From Rubrivivax gelatinosus (lineage in GTDB: Bacteria > Pseudomonadota > Gammaproteobacteria > Burkholderiales > Burkholderiaceae_C), in assembly GCF_016583785.1 (NCBI RefSeq), contig NZ_NRRU01000047.1, positions 1 through 41,937 on the forward strand: a DNA stretch of 41,937 nt. The letters are read 5' to 3'. The notes beneath the pieces are model-generated. The model worked only from the letters and a program-made list of their open reading frames with translations, did not search any database and was not told the DNA's origin. Positions 8,674-16,652 of the stretch are shown here, piece by piece. Numbering within the stretch: position 1 is the stretch's first letter; each line of letters starts with the position of its first letter. The translations under genes were made by a program, and so were the position numbers.

Positions 8674-9100
8674 TCAAGCCGCGTAGCGGATTGGCTCGTG
8701 CTCGAATCACTGTCGAGCACACTCGGGCCACCGCTGCACGTGCAGGCGCGGTTGTCCGGCACGAGGAAGACCTTCGTCTTGTCGCCGCGCACGAGCCGTC
8801 GCACGCAGTCGATCAGTTGGCGGCGGCGAGTGCGCCGCCAAAGATCTTCCAGCGCATCCCGCACGATCTCGTCTCTGTGGAATTGATCCACGAGCCGTGC
8901 CCGAGCCACTTCTTGGACGCCGCAGGCGACTGCTCGCAGGCCTTCTTCGTCGGCATTTGCAGCGTGCAGCCCCAACGCCCGAGCCGCACGACCACGCCGC
9001 GCATCGACAGTTTGATGCCGGAACTGCGCTCGATGAACCCGCCCACCGCCGCGCGCATCCACTGCGCACACGGCATCGTCAGTAGCTCCAGCGTTCAGCC
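8674..9100 (-). pseudogene. Decayed IS630-family transposase remnant
   Basis: Minus-strand pieces in three frames line up in order with an IS630-type transposase. The N-terminal part (IERSSGIKLSMRGVVVRLGRW, then QMPTKKACEQSPAASKKWL) lies at about 9050-8890. After an internal deletion that removes the first catalytic Asp region comes MRWKIFGGALAAA. A one-base shift leads to LIDCVRRLVRGDKTKVFLVPDN near 8830-8745, and the typical C-terminal end FEHEPIRYAA plus stop sits at 8706-8674. No complete frame remains and no terminal repeats could be recognised. From 8421 to 8673 I see nothing gene-like. The remnant sits at the left edge of a lower-GC segment and suggests past insertion activity there. 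Confidence 0.75.
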
Positions 9101-9143
9101 GACTGTTAAATCAGCTTCCTGAACCGAGCCAATGCACATTCAC

Positions 9144-9767
9144 CTATGACTTTGAAACCAGCTCGACAACGTAACGGATTCGTGCCGCAAGACTGTTTCG
9201 TTCTTGATGCGCCGAGATGTCCTCACCGACCAGAGCCCTGAGTTGAAGATCGGCAATCGCGGCACCGAATGTAATCGAGGCGATCAACTCGAGGTCATCG
9301 CCGCCTTGGTGTTTGCCGATCGAGCGGCCGATGCTGTCGCGAATCAAACGTCGACCACGTTCAATGGCTTCCTCCCGGAACTGCCTGGCAAGTTCGGGCA
9401 CGGCAAGCGATTCAGCAATCACGAGGCGAGTCAGTCCGATCTGACGTGGCGCCAAGACCCAGCCCGCGAGCTTCAGCAATGCGTCGTACAGGCTCTCAGC
9501 AGAGTCTGTGGCGGCCGAAGCCACCAGTGGCTCATCCTCATGACGCTGAACATCACACACCAGGGCAGCGAGGAGCGCTTCCTTGCTATCAAACGCCTGG
9601 TAGAGGGTCTTCTTCGACATGCCGCAGCGCAGCGCGATCTTCTCCATGTTGGTCGAGCCGTAGCCGTCTTCGATAAAGAGCCCCCCTGCGGTCTCGAGAA
9701 TTTTTGCACGGCGGTCCTTCGCAGATATCGCCTGTGGACGGCCAGGCCCACGCTTCTTTGCTTCCAT
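9144..9767 (-). CDS. TetR-family transcriptional regulator of the MBL/OYE cluster
   Basis: 207 aa. After a basic tail (EAKKRGPGRPQ) comes a standard TetR DNA-binding domain: helix 1 KILETAGGLFIEDGYGSTN and the HTH MEKIALRCGMSKKTLYQAF (41-59), followed by SKEALLAAL. The ligand-binding half (about 75-207) resembles TetR_C proteins of the AefR/AcrR style. It is transcribed away from the hydrolase gene at 10064, with a 296-bp gap holding palindromes. By the usual TetR arrangement it probably represses that promoter and its own. Codon use is less GC-biased than in the flanking core genes, as in its two neighbours. The effector is unknown. Confidence 0.9.
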   Translation of the reverse strand: MEAKKRGPGRPQAISAKDRRAKILETAGGLFIEDGYGSTNMEKIALRCGMSKKTLYQAFDSKEALLAALVCDVQRHEDEPLVASAATDSAESLYDALLKLAGWVLAPRQIGLTRLVIAESLAVPELARQFREEAIERGRRLIRDSIGRSIGKHQGGDDLELIASITFGAAIADLQLRALVGEDISAHQERNSLAARIRYVVELVSKS

Positions 9768-9791
9768 GTGTACTTTGCCCGCAAGAAGGGG

Positions 9792-9838
9792 TTGACATTA
9801 GGAAACGCTTCGGTTCCAATACACGGATACCGATCGGT
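9792..9838 (+). promoter_or_regulatory. Candidate promoter and operator between the tetR and MBL-hydrolase genes
   Basis: TTGACA at 9792-9797 is a consensus -35 box; a -10 is less clear (tccaat or caatac about 17-19 bp on). It overlaps an imperfect inverted repeat, GGAAACG-ctt-CGGTTCC (9801-9817), and is followed by the perfect 10-bp palindrome ACCGATCGGT (9829-9838). These are reasonable TetR-type operator candidates between divergent genes. Repression of the hydrolase gene through them is inference. Confidence 0.45.
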
Positions 9839-10063
9839 TTCCCAATTGCATTATACACAGTCCAAGGCTCACTTTTGCGTACCATCGCGCCCGCCGCGCC
9901 ATCGCTGCGCAGTCTCTGCCTGAAATACGCCGCCGCAATCGGATTTCAGGCGGCAAGCGCGGTCGACGGGTCATTCAAAATCAGACACAAGACTGTCGAG
10001 GCGAGCATCCGTTGTTCCATGCAACCCCAGACACCCAATATTCATCGAGCAAAGGCAGACCCC

Positions 10064-11662
10064 ATGAAGACAAAGTCGCTGAATTTGGCAATTGCCGCCA
10101 CCGCCTTCGTCGCCGTGATGCCATCGCAATCATTTGCGGAGCGTACAGAGACCGCAGCCCAGGCACTCGTCAACCGGGCGGCAACGGCATTGGGCGGGGC
10201 GGAAAATATTCGCAATGTTCATACTCTGCAGTTGAAAGGTTATGCCCTGACAGCGTACATGTGGGGCACTGGCGGCACCATTACCGCAGACCTGGACGCA
10301 CCCCTAAAGTGGCAGGCAAACAATGCCCTCTCGTATTCATGGGACTTTGACAACAAGCGCTATCAGACAAAATATCGCAGCAACTTTCTCTTTCCCTTCG
10401 CGGCGGCGTTTGGGCATGCCTATTATCTCGACAACCGGATCGTTGATGGCGATATTGCCTACAACCTGACCGAGGATGGCAAGGCATTCCGTGTGGGCTA
10501 TAGCACGCCCGGGCCGCTTGAAACCGATGGCGCGTATGACCGCAGAATGTGGTCGCTGACGAATCCGCTCAGTGCGCTGCGCGCCGCTTTGACCGGGGCC
10601 GTCAAGGCCTCGAATTATCGAATAGCCGGACGCCATGAACTCATTGACCTTGAGGAAAAGGCAGGCCGACTGACGCTTGCCGTCGACAGGACCAGCGGGC
10701 TTCCCCACCACATTCAATGGACCACGATCCAGTCGAATTTGGGGAAAGTCACCTATACAACGACCTTCACAGGCTACACGCCGGTCAATACGCTACTCCT
10801 GCCGTTGGCCGCGAAAACCACGCTTAACTGGCGCAATACGGTCTATCGCAACCTGTATGTGGATGGCTACATCATCAACGGCGAAATCGATCCGCTGGCT
10901 GCGCCGGAGAGTGTGCGGAGCGCGGCATTGCCTGATGCCTTGGCGCCAACACTCAGCGTTGAGAAGGTGGCAGATCGTGTGTGGCGCATCAGCAGCGGCA
11001 CGACTGTTTTGGAATTCGCCGACCACATGACGCTCTTTGAGCTGTATGGCAATCAGGCACTAGCCCAGGCGACGCTGCAGCTGGCCAGAACAATCAAACC
11101 CGGCAAGCCGGTCACTGAATTGATTGTCTCGCACCACCACTTTGATCACACAGGCGGCTTCCGCGTTGCTGTTGCGGCTGGCTTGCGCGTGATCTCGCAG
11201 CGCAATAACGAGGCGATTCTTCGCGAGCTGGCAAGCCGCAAGGCACCTGGCGTGCCGGATGCTCTGCCGGCAGGGGGAACCTTCAAGTTCGTGGGTGTCG
11301 ATGAACATCTCACCCTTAGCGACAGCGCGTACCAACTCGAGCTCTATCGTGTTGTCGGCAACAACCACATGACGGATGCAATCTTTGCCTACGACCCGAA
11401 AAGCCACGTCATGATCGAAGGTGATATTGGCACTGCCGCCGAAGACTGGCAGTTCTGGGCGGACAGCTATCAGGACAATATCGAAAAGTATGGCCTGACG
11501 GTATCCAAGATCTCACCCGTTCACGAAAGAGTCTTCACTCACGACGAGCTCATCGAATTTATCCGGGGCGGCGCCAAACGCGTAGCGAACCGTTGCGCGA
11601 AGTATGCCGAAGCAGCAAATTATCTGCCTGGCTGCCCCGCATTCATGCACCGGGCATGGTGA
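10064..11662 (+). CDS. Exported metallo-beta-lactamase-fold hydrolase
   Basis: 532 aa. ATG 10064 opens a clear signal peptide (MKTKSLNLAIAATAFVAVMP, cleavage near SFA-ER); an in-frame ATG at 10019 is possible but less likely. Residues 30-290 form a beta-rich N-terminal domain (ALGGAENIRNVHTLQLKGYA). Residues 295-510 are an MBL domain with the full metal site: H-x-H-x-D-H (H357, H359, D361, H362), H435 in NNHMTDA, D454 in IEGDIG and H487 in SPVHERV. It should therefore be an active binuclear metallohydrolase in the periplasm. The substrate is unknown. It is divergent from tetR and followed by an OYE-type reductase, which hints at breakdown or detoxification of a small organic compound. Confidence 0.88.
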   Translation: MKTKSLNLAIAATAFVAVMPSQSFAERTETAAQALVNRAATALGGAENIRNVHTLQLKGYALTAYMWGTGGTITADLDAPLKWQANNALSYSWDFDNKRYQTKYRSNFLFPFAAAFGHAYYLDNRIVDGDIAYNLTEDGKAFRVGYSTPGPLETDGAYDRRMWSLTNPLSALRAALTGAVKASNYRIAGRHELIDLEEKAGRLTLAVDRTSGLPHHIQWTTIQSNLGKVTYTTTFTGYTPVNTLLLPLAAKTTLNWRNTVYRNLYVDGYIINGEIDPLAAPESVRSAALPDALAPTLSVEKVADRVWRISSGTTVLEFADHMTLFELYGNQALAQATLQLARTIKPGKPVTELIVSHHHFDHTGGFRVAVAAGLRVISQRNNEAILRELASRKAPGVPDALPAGGTFKFVGVDEHLTLSDSAYQLELYRVVGNNHMTDAIFAYDPKSHVMIEGDIGTAAEDWQFWADSYQDNIEKYGLTVSKISPVHERVFTHDELIEFIRGGAKRVANRCAKYAEAANYLPGCPAFMHRAW

Positions 11663-11766
11663 TTCCAGGCGCTGGACCTTGAACATCTTCGCCAAATCCG
11701 GAGACGCCTTCGTGGCTGGCGCAGCAATACCCAATTGAGCCATACAAGCAGCAACCGAAATACCCC

Positions 11767-12855
11767 ATGAGCAACCTGTTCGACAGCTATAACCTAAAGG
11801 GCATCCTGCTCTCCAACAGGATCGTGATGGCACCGATGACGCGCACACGGGCCACCGAAGATGGCGTACCGACCGACATGATGGTCGACTACTATGTCCA
11901 ACGCGCATCCGCTGGCCTGATTATCACCGAATGCACTCAGGTATCAGATCAGGGGCATGGCATCATCCGTGCGCCGGGCATTCACCGTGCTGACCAGATC
12001 GCAGCATGGCGCCGGATTACCGATGCGGTACACGCAGCCGGCGGGCACATCTACTGCCAGATCTGGCATTGCGGGCGAGCAGCGCACCCGGCCATACGAA
12101 ACGGCGAGCAGCCGGTCGGGCCGTCGCCCATCGCTGCGACGGGCGAATTTTATCTGCCCAGTGGGCGCGTTGCCTTACCGGTGCCGCGCGAACTGCGCAC
12201 CGATGAAATTCCCAACATCATTGCGGATTTTGCGCGCGCCACGAAGAACGCCCGCGCGGCTGGATTCGACGGCGTCGAATTGCACGGCGCCAACGGCTAC
12301 CTGCAAGATCAGTTCCTGCAAGATGGCAGCAACCAGCGCACTGATCGTTACGGCGGCTCCGTTGAAAACCGAGCGCGCTTGATGATCGAAACAACCGAGG
12401 CCATGATTCAGGCCTGGAGCGCCGACCGCGTTGGCGTCCGGCTGTCCCCCTCAAGCTGGCTGTCCGGCATCGACGACAGCAACAAGCTGGAGACGTTTGG
12501 CTACGTCGTTCGCGCGCTGGACAAGCTCAATATTGGCTACCTCTGCCTGCGCGAGCCCAGTGCGGCTGATGTTGCGCGGGGCGTTCAGATTGAGCATGTG
12601 GTAGAAACATTTCGCCCCATGACGTCGACCGCTATTATGGCGAACACGGGGTTCGACAAGGTATCGGCCAATGCCCTGCTGGCGCGCGGCGGTGCCGAGA
12701 TGGTTGCGTTTGGCACCCCGTTTATTGCCAACCCCGATCTCGTTGAACGCTTCCGAGACGATATTCCGATCAGCACGCCTGACGCGCCGAGCACGTTCTA
12801 TGGCGCAGGCAAGGAAGGCTACACCGATTATCCGGCAGCGCCTGCCCGAGATTAA
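11767..12855 (+). CDS. Old Yellow Enzyme-type NAD(P)H:flavin oxidoreductase / alkene reductase
   Basis: 362 aa, full length for the NemA/OYE family. FMN- and substrate-binding motifs are present: NRIVMAPMTRTRA with the Thr near residue 25, Gln98 in CQIWHCGR, the H173-x-x-N176 pair and Tyr178 in ELHGANGYLQDQFL, then DRYGGSVENRARL and the phosphate-binding end (IMANTGFD, VAFGTPFIANPDL). These enzymes reduce activated C=C bonds, nitro groups or nitrate esters with NAD(P)H. It lies 104 bp behind the exported hydrolase on the same strand with no strong Shine-Dalgarno, and shares the lower G+C of that cluster. Probably co-regulated by the TetR protein; substrate unknown. Confidence 0.93.
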   Translation: MSNLFDSYNLKGILLSNRIVMAPMTRTRATEDGVPTDMMVDYYVQRASAGLIITECTQVSDQGHGIIRAPGIHRADQIAAWRRITDAVHAAGGHIYCQIWHCGRAAHPAIRNGEQPVGPSPIAATGEFYLPSGRVALPVPRELRTDEIPNIIADFARATKNARAAGFDGVELHGANGYLQDQFLQDGSNQRTDRYGGSVENRARLMIETTEAMIQAWSADRVGVRLSPSSWLSGIDDSNKLETFGYVVRALDKLNIGYLCLREPSAADVARGVQIEHVVETFRPMTSTAIMANTGFDKVSANALLARGGAEMVAFGTPFIANPDLVERFRDDIPISTPDAPSTFYGAGKEGYTDYPAAPARD

Positions 12856-12910
12856 CAACCCGGACTCCACTGGCCCCATTCGGCCGCAGGCGACGTGGCG
12901 CGAGAACTCT

Positions 12911-13278
12911 TCAGACCTCGTACTCGGCCCGAGTCTTGCGACAGTGTCCGCCTTGCGGCGGCACCGAGGTCACCGCACGGTCGACGTAGATCTCGGACCG
13001 CAGCGGCCAGCTCCGGTCCGCGTCAAACAGGCCGGGCACCAGCTCGTAGCGGCTTGGCTCGCCGCCTTCCTCGGCGTCGCTGAACCACAGGCGCGAGCCG
13101 CAGCACGGACGGCAGGCACGCGCGGGGCGAACGTCGACTCGGGATAGCGCGTGACGTCGCCATGCACCGTGACGGCGGACGCTTCGGCCTCGAAACACGG
13201 GAACAGCCCACCCGACCAGCGCAGGCACATCCAGCAGCGACAGGCGGCGATGCTCGGGTGGTGCGCGCCGTTCACCAC
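12911..13278 (-). pseudogene. GFA-family (glutathione-dependent formaldehyde-activating-like) protein, frameshifted and N-truncated
   Basis: Two minus-strand frames together give a GFA domain. From about 13278 one frame reads NGAHHPSIAACRCWMCLRWSGG (the C-x-C-x-x-C zinc site) up to RYPESTFA. The other frame then continues with ACRPCCGSRLWFSDAEEGG (second C-x-x-C) and YELVPGLFDADRSWPLRSEIYVDR, ending in TRAEYEV at 12911. The shift lies near 13110-13130. The usual N-terminal GxCxCGxV segment is not seen upstream. Zinc ligands are otherwise kept, so decay is recent or a sequencing error is possible. It borders the right side of the lower-GC patch. Confidence 0.6.
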
Positions 13279-13369
13279 GCCGGACCGGCCGGAGGCCGCG
13301 TCACGGGGCCTTGCGCTACGATGGCTGCCACACCATTCCGGACGCCGCCATGTCGACGCACGTTTCACC

Positions 13370-13873
13370 ATGAAGCTCGTCGTCGGCCAGCACGACCTCG
13401 ACGGCGGCGCCATCGTCTGCGCTGTGGCCTTCGACGAATGGGATGCGGCCGAAGCGTCCCGCACCTTCACGTCACGCGTCGCCCCGGTCGACCCGCCGGT
13501 GCGCAGCCCGCGGGGTGCAGCCGAACTGGCTGGCGTGTTGCAGCTGCTGCGCGAGCACGCGCTGGAACCCGAACTCATTGTCATCGACGGTCCGGTACAC
13601 CTTGACGCGGCGGAGACGCCGGCATGGGGCCGCCAGCTGTTCGACGCGCTCGGCGGACGCAGCGCCGTCGTCGGCATTTCGACGCGCGCAATGCCAAACC
13701 TGCCGGCGCAGTTCGAAGTGTGGCGCGACGAAGAGGCGCGGCCGCTGATCGTCACCTGCATCGGCATCGATCTGGGAGCGGCGAAGGTGCGCGTGCGCAC
13801 GATGCACGGCCGGCGGCGCGTGCCCACCCTGATGAAGCTGGCGGCCCGGCTGGCGCGCGGCGGCGCGGGCTGA
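13370..13873 (+). CDS. Endonuclease V-like protein
   Basis: 167 aa, shorter than classical Nfi (about 220). The order of motifs matches the endonuclease V fold: a first strand with acidic residues (VVGQHDLDGGAIV, D9/D11), AVAFDEW, a helix containing E52, the strand LIVIDGPVHLD (D73 at the place of the third catalytic acid), WGRQLFDALGG, VVGISTRAM, the strand PLIVTCIGID, and finally RMHG/RRRVPTLMKLAARLARG. This pattern occurs in a group of short endonuclease V-like proteins in proteobacteria. Known endonuclease V cuts next to deaminated bases; whether this divergent member does so is uncertain. It stands alone between the GFA remnant and tRNA-Val. Confidence 0.6.
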   Translation: MKLVVGQHDLDGGAIVCAVAFDEWDAAEASRTFTSRVAPVDPPVRSPRGAAELAGVLQLLREHALEPELIVIDGPVHLDAAETPAWGRQLFDALGGRSAVVGISTRAMPNLPAQFEVWRDEEARPLIVTCIGIDLGAAKVRVRTMHGRRRVPTLMKLAARLARGGAG

Positions 13874-13998
13874 GCCTGGCGGCCGGTCAGCACCTCGGAA
13901 CTGACGTGTTGGCAGATGCGCTTCGCTTGGCTCGCCGCGGCCAGCCCGGCCGGGACTCGCACCCCGAAGATCGCGCCCACGCCGGGCACAAACGAAAA

Positions 13999-14016
13999 CG
14001 CCACCCGAAGGTGGCG
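13999..14016 (-). terminator. Rho-independent terminator after tRNA-Val
   Basis: Stem CGCCACC/GGTGGCG with loop CGAA (TTCG on the transcribed strand), 7 bp and perfect. On the minus strand it is followed by TTTTCGTTTG, a T-rich tail, and lies just past the 3' end of the tRNA gene. The remaining 13874-13998 gap shows no gene. Confidence 0.7.
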
Positions 14017-14042
14017 CAAGTCGTTGATACAGCTGATGTTCT

Positions 14043-14117
14043 TGGTGGGCGGTGCAGGGTTCGAACCTGCGACCCCTGCCGTGTGAAGGCAGTGCTCTAC
14101 CGCTGAGCTAACCGCCC
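14043..14117 (-). tRNA. tRNA-Val (anticodon CAC)
   Basis: The minus strand folds as a full cloverleaf: acceptor GGGCGGT pairing with ACCGCCC, D arm GCTC-AGCGGTA-GAGC, anticodon stem CTGCC/GGCAG around loop TTCACAC (anticodon CAC, reading GUG Val), and T arm with GGTTCGAACC. The discriminator is A, and CCA is encoded (TGG at 14043-14045 on the plus strand). The T-rich terminator follows at 13999-14016. dnaQ ends 50 bp upstream on the same strand. Confidence 0.95.
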
Positions 14118-14166
14118 GGCTGGCCTGAAGGTTTGCAAAAAACCGTCAGCGCCGGTGAGCCTCGCA

Positions 14167-14871
14167 TTATGCCATGACTTCGCGCCAAATGGTGCGGCCT
14201 TTGCTCGCTTTGTCGAGATCGGCCAGCACGGCCTCGTGCGCGGCCTGCTCGTCGGCGCTCGCCGCGATCACCGGCAACTCGAAGCCAGCCAGGTCGATGG
14301 CGGCCACTTCCAGCGTCGAGCCGCCCTCTTCCGAGACTTCGATGACCAGGGAGTCCTGGCCCCGCGTCATGCGGATGTAGACCTCGGCCAGCAGCCCGGC
14401 GTCGAGCAGCGCGCCGTGCAGCGCGCGGTTGCTGTTGTCCACCTCCAGCCGCTTGCACAGCGCGTCCAGCGAGTTCGCCTTGCCCGGGAACTGCTCGCGC
14501 GCCATCAGCAGGCTGTCGGTGATCGTGCAGCCGTGCGCCGCCAGGGGCGGCTTGCCCAGGCGGGCCAGTTCGGCGTCGATGAAGCCGACGTCGAATGAGG
14601 CGTTGTGGGCGATCAGTTCGGCGTCGGCGACGAACTCGAGGAACTCGTCGACGACGGCGGCGAACAGCGGCTTGTCGGCCAGGAACTCGTCGGTCAGCCC
14701 GTGCACGCGCACGGCATCCGGGTGGCTGGAGCGCTGCGGGTTCAGGTAGTGGTGCAGATGCCGGCCGGACAGGCGCCGGTTCAGCATCTCGATGCAGCCG
14801 ATCTCGACCAGGCGGTCGCCGTCGGCGGCCGACAGGCCGGTGGTTTCGGTGTCGAGGAAGATCTGTCTCAT
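14167..14871 (-). CDS. dnaQ: DNA polymerase III epsilon subunit (3'-5' proofreading exonuclease)
   Basis: 234 aa, normal size for DnaQ. The DEDDh exonuclease motifs are complete: Exo[10 protein letters not shown] with D7 and E9, Exo[14 protein letters not shown], and Exo[17 protein letters not shown] containing the active-site His and Asp. A short C-terminal tail would bind the polymerase alpha subunit. The product proofreads replication errors within the Pol III core. Its ATG overlaps the lgt stop (14868-14871), so the two are translated from one transcript. tRNA-Val lies immediately downstream. Confidence 0.95.
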   Translation of the reverse strand: MRQIFLDTETTGLSAADGDRLVEIGCIEMLNRRLSGRHLHHYLNPQRSSHPDAVRVHGLTDEFLADKPLFAAVVDEFLEFVADAELIAHNASFDVGFIDAELARLGKPPLAAHGCTITDSLLMAREQFPGKANSLDALCKRLEVDNSNRALHGALLDAGLLAEVYIRMTRGQDSLVIEVSEEGGSTLEVAAIDLAGFELPVIAASADEQAAHEAVLADLDKASKGRTIWREVMA

Positions 14872-15674
14872 CGCGCCGATGCTACCCGGCGCCCGGACCA
14901 CAGCCACAGCCCGATGCCGGCCAGCACCATCGGCACGCACAGCCACTGGCCCATGCTCATGTTCAGCGCCAGCAGGCCGAGGAAGCTGTCGGGCTCGCGG
15001 AAGTACTCGGCGGCAAAACGCAGCGTGCCGTAGCCGATCAGGAAGGCGCCCGAGACACGCCCCGTCGGCCGCGGATGACGCGAATACAGCCACAGCACGA
15101 CGAAGAGCAGCAGCCCCTCCAGCGCGAACTGGTAGAGCTGCGACGGGTGCCGCGGCGTCAGGCTGCCGCTCTGCGGGAACACCATCGCCCAGGGCAGCGA
15201 GGGGTCGGCCGCGCGGCCCCAGAGCTCGCCGTTGATGAAGTTGCCGATGCGCCCGCTCGCCAGCCCCGTGGGCACGCAGGGCGCGACCAGGTCGGTCACC
15301 TGCAGAAAGGGCCGGCCCTTGCGCCGCGCGAAGAAGGCCATCGCCGCGAGCACGCCCAGCAGCCCGCCGTGGAAAGACATGCCGCCCTTCCACACCTGCA
15401 GGATCTCCAGCGGATGGGCGAGGTAGTCGCCCGGTTTGTAGAAGAGCGCGTAGCCCAGGCGGCCGCCGACGATGACGCCGACGACGCCGAAAAACAGCAG
15501 GTCCTCGACGTCCTGGCGCGTCCAGCCGGCCTGCACGAACTGCGGCTGCGCCGCACGCAGCCGCGCCAGCAGCAGGAACAGGCCGAAGGCGACCAGATAG
15601 GTCAGCCCGTACCAGTGGATCTGAATCGGTCCGAGCGCGACCGCGATCGGGTCGAATTGCGGATGCACCAGCAT
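14868..15674 (-). CDS. lgt: Prolipoprotein diacylglyceryl transferase
   Basis: 268 aa integral membrane enzyme that moves diacylglycerol from phosphatidylglycerol onto the lipobox cysteine of prolipoproteins. Family signatures are present: HWYGLTYL near the N-terminus, MSFHGGLLG, the Lgt signature [21 protein letters not shown] and REPDSFLG. Seven hydrophobic segments are visible. ATG 15674 ([12 protein letters not shown]) is the conserved start; the open frame upstream is not Lgt-like. Overlap of the stop with the dnaQ start gives a two-gene operon. Several lipoproteins in this window would be its substrates. Confidence 0.96.
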   Translation of the reverse strand: MLVHPQFDPIAVALGPIQIHWYGLTYLVAFGLFLLLARLRAAQPQFVQAGWTRQDVEDLLFFGVVGVIVGGRLGYALFYKPGDYLAHPLEILQVWKGGMSFHGGLLGVLAAMAFFARRKGRPFLQVTDLVAPCVPTGLASGRIGNFINGELWGRAADPSLPWAMVFPQSGSLTPRHPSQLYQFALEGLLLFVVLWLYSRHPRPTGRVSGAFLIGYGTLRFAAEYFREPDSFLGLLALNMSMGQWLCVPMVLAGIGLWLWSGRRVASAR

Positions 15675-15854
15675 CGGGGGCGGCCTTTCGTTGTTCTGCT
15701 GCGGGCGGGAGCGGCGATTGTGCCGCCGCCGCCCGACGCCCCGCCCCGCATGGGCCCAGCGGTGGGCCGATCGTGGCCGCGGCGGGGCCCGGCACGGCCT
15801 CGAGGCCGGCAACGACAGGAGCTGCGATCGAAACGGGGCAAGCGGAACGAAGGT

Positions 15855-15884
15855 CGAGGGCCGGCACTGCTGCACCGGCCCTCG
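15855..15884. terminator. Strong 10-bp hairpin in the gap between lgt and the Trp-rich gene
   Basis: CGAGGGCCGG and CCGGCCCTCG form a perfect 10-bp stem around a 10-base loop. There is no T-run on either side, so it is either a weak terminator behind the minus-strand Trp-rich gene or an RNA or protein-binding structure. The rest of 15675-15937 shows nothing else. Confidence 0.4.
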
Positions 15885-15937
15885 CCTCCTGCGGATACCG
15901 TCACACGCGTGACGGCCGTTCGCCCCTCATCAACTGT

Positions 15938-16237
15938 TCAGCGCGGGCCGCGCTCCTTGGCGCTGCCCGGGTCGCTCTTGTGCAGTTCGTGCACCCGTTT
16001 TTGCTGCTGCGGGTTGAGCCCGAGCGCGTCGATGTCGCGCTGGCGCCGGGCGCGCTTGCGATCTTCGATTTTCTTCTCGGCGCGCCGGCGTGTCAGCCCG
16101 GAGCTGTCGGCAAAAGTCCACCAGGCGGCGGCGGCGCCGAACGGCAGCGCGATCCACAGCCAGTGCCAGCTCGCGACAGGCTCGATCCCGGCCAGATACA
16201 GCCCCAGCAGCACCAGCCCGACGATCAGAAACCACAT
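15938..16237 (-). CDS. Small Trp-rich membrane protein (TIGR04438-like)
   Basis: 99 aa. It starts MWFLIVGLVLLGLYLAGIEPVASW, a first TM helix, then a second one (WHWLWIALPFGAAAAWWTF), and a charged cytoplasmic tail with the conserved string RRRAEKKIEDRKRARRQRDIDALG. This is the pattern of the small Trp-rich protein family found in Betaproteobacteria; no function is known. The start is placed at 16237 because the first helix begins there. It is divergent from the cytochrome c gene with a 62-bp gap that must carry both promoters. Confidence 0.85.
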   Translation of the reverse strand: MWFLIVGLVLLGLYLAGIEPVASWHWLWIALPFGAAAAWWTFADSSGLTRRRAEKKIEDRKRARRQRDIDALGLNPQQQKRVHELHKSDPGSAKERGPR

Positions 16238-16299
16238 GCTTTCGCTCTCCGGCGACCCGCTACCATCGTTTTGTTCACTGTAGCCTAAGGCCAGCCCCG

Positions 16300-16608
16300 A
16301 TGAGAGCCGTTGCGACGACGCTTTGTGCAATCGTGCTGTCGGCAGCGCTGCCGGCGGCGGCCGACACCGAGCTGGCGCGCCAGCGCATCTGCATGGGCTG
16401 CCACGACATCGTGCAAAAGCGCGTCGGCCCGCCGTTCCAGGTGATCGCGGCGCGTTATGCCGGGCAGAAGGACGCGGCGCCGCGGCTGGCGCTCGCGATC
16501 CGCCAAGGCAGCGTCAACGTCTGGGGGCCGGTGCCGATGCCGGCCAACCCCAAGGTCACGCCCGACGAAGCCAGGCGGCTGGCCGCCTGGGTGCTGTCGC
16601 TACGCTGA
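16300..16608 (+). CDS. Class I c-type cytochrome, periplasmic
   Basis: 102 aa. A signal peptide (RAVATTLCAIVLSAALPAAA) is followed by one haem-binding motif CMGCH (C31, C34, H35) and a likely axial Met80 in GPVPMPANP, the arrangement of small cytochromes c551/c552. It should carry electrons between respiratory or denitrification complexes in the periplasm; the partner is not shown by context. A strong hairpin terminator follows directly. Confidence 0.93.
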   Translation: MRAVATTLCAIVLSAALPAAADTELARQRICMGCHDIVQKRVGPPFQVIAARYAGQKDAAPRLALAIRQGSVNVWGPVPMPANPKVTPDEARRLAAWVLSLR

Positions 16609-16620
16609 GCGCGAAATGGA

Positions 16621-16644
16621 AAAGGGGCTCCGAGGAGCCCCTTT
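16621..16644 (+). terminator. Terminator after the cytochrome c gene
   Basis: AAAGGGGCTCC / GGAGCCCCTTT is an 11-bp perfect palindrome around GA, 12 bases past the cytochrome stop. The A-stem/T-stem ends let it work on both strands, so it may also stop readthrough from acs. Confidence 0.8.
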
Positions 16645-16652
16645 GACCGCGC

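Noticed and set aside
8691..9122. 143-codon plus-strand frame and 150-codon minus-strand frame as intact genes
   Set aside because: The minus-strand pieces match parts of an IS630 transposase in different frames, so the region is a pseudogene, and the plus frame is its shadow.
12970..14019. 349-codon minus-strand frame
   Set aside because: Most of it is antisense to the endonuclease V-like gene; only its end coincides with the first part of the GFA remnant.
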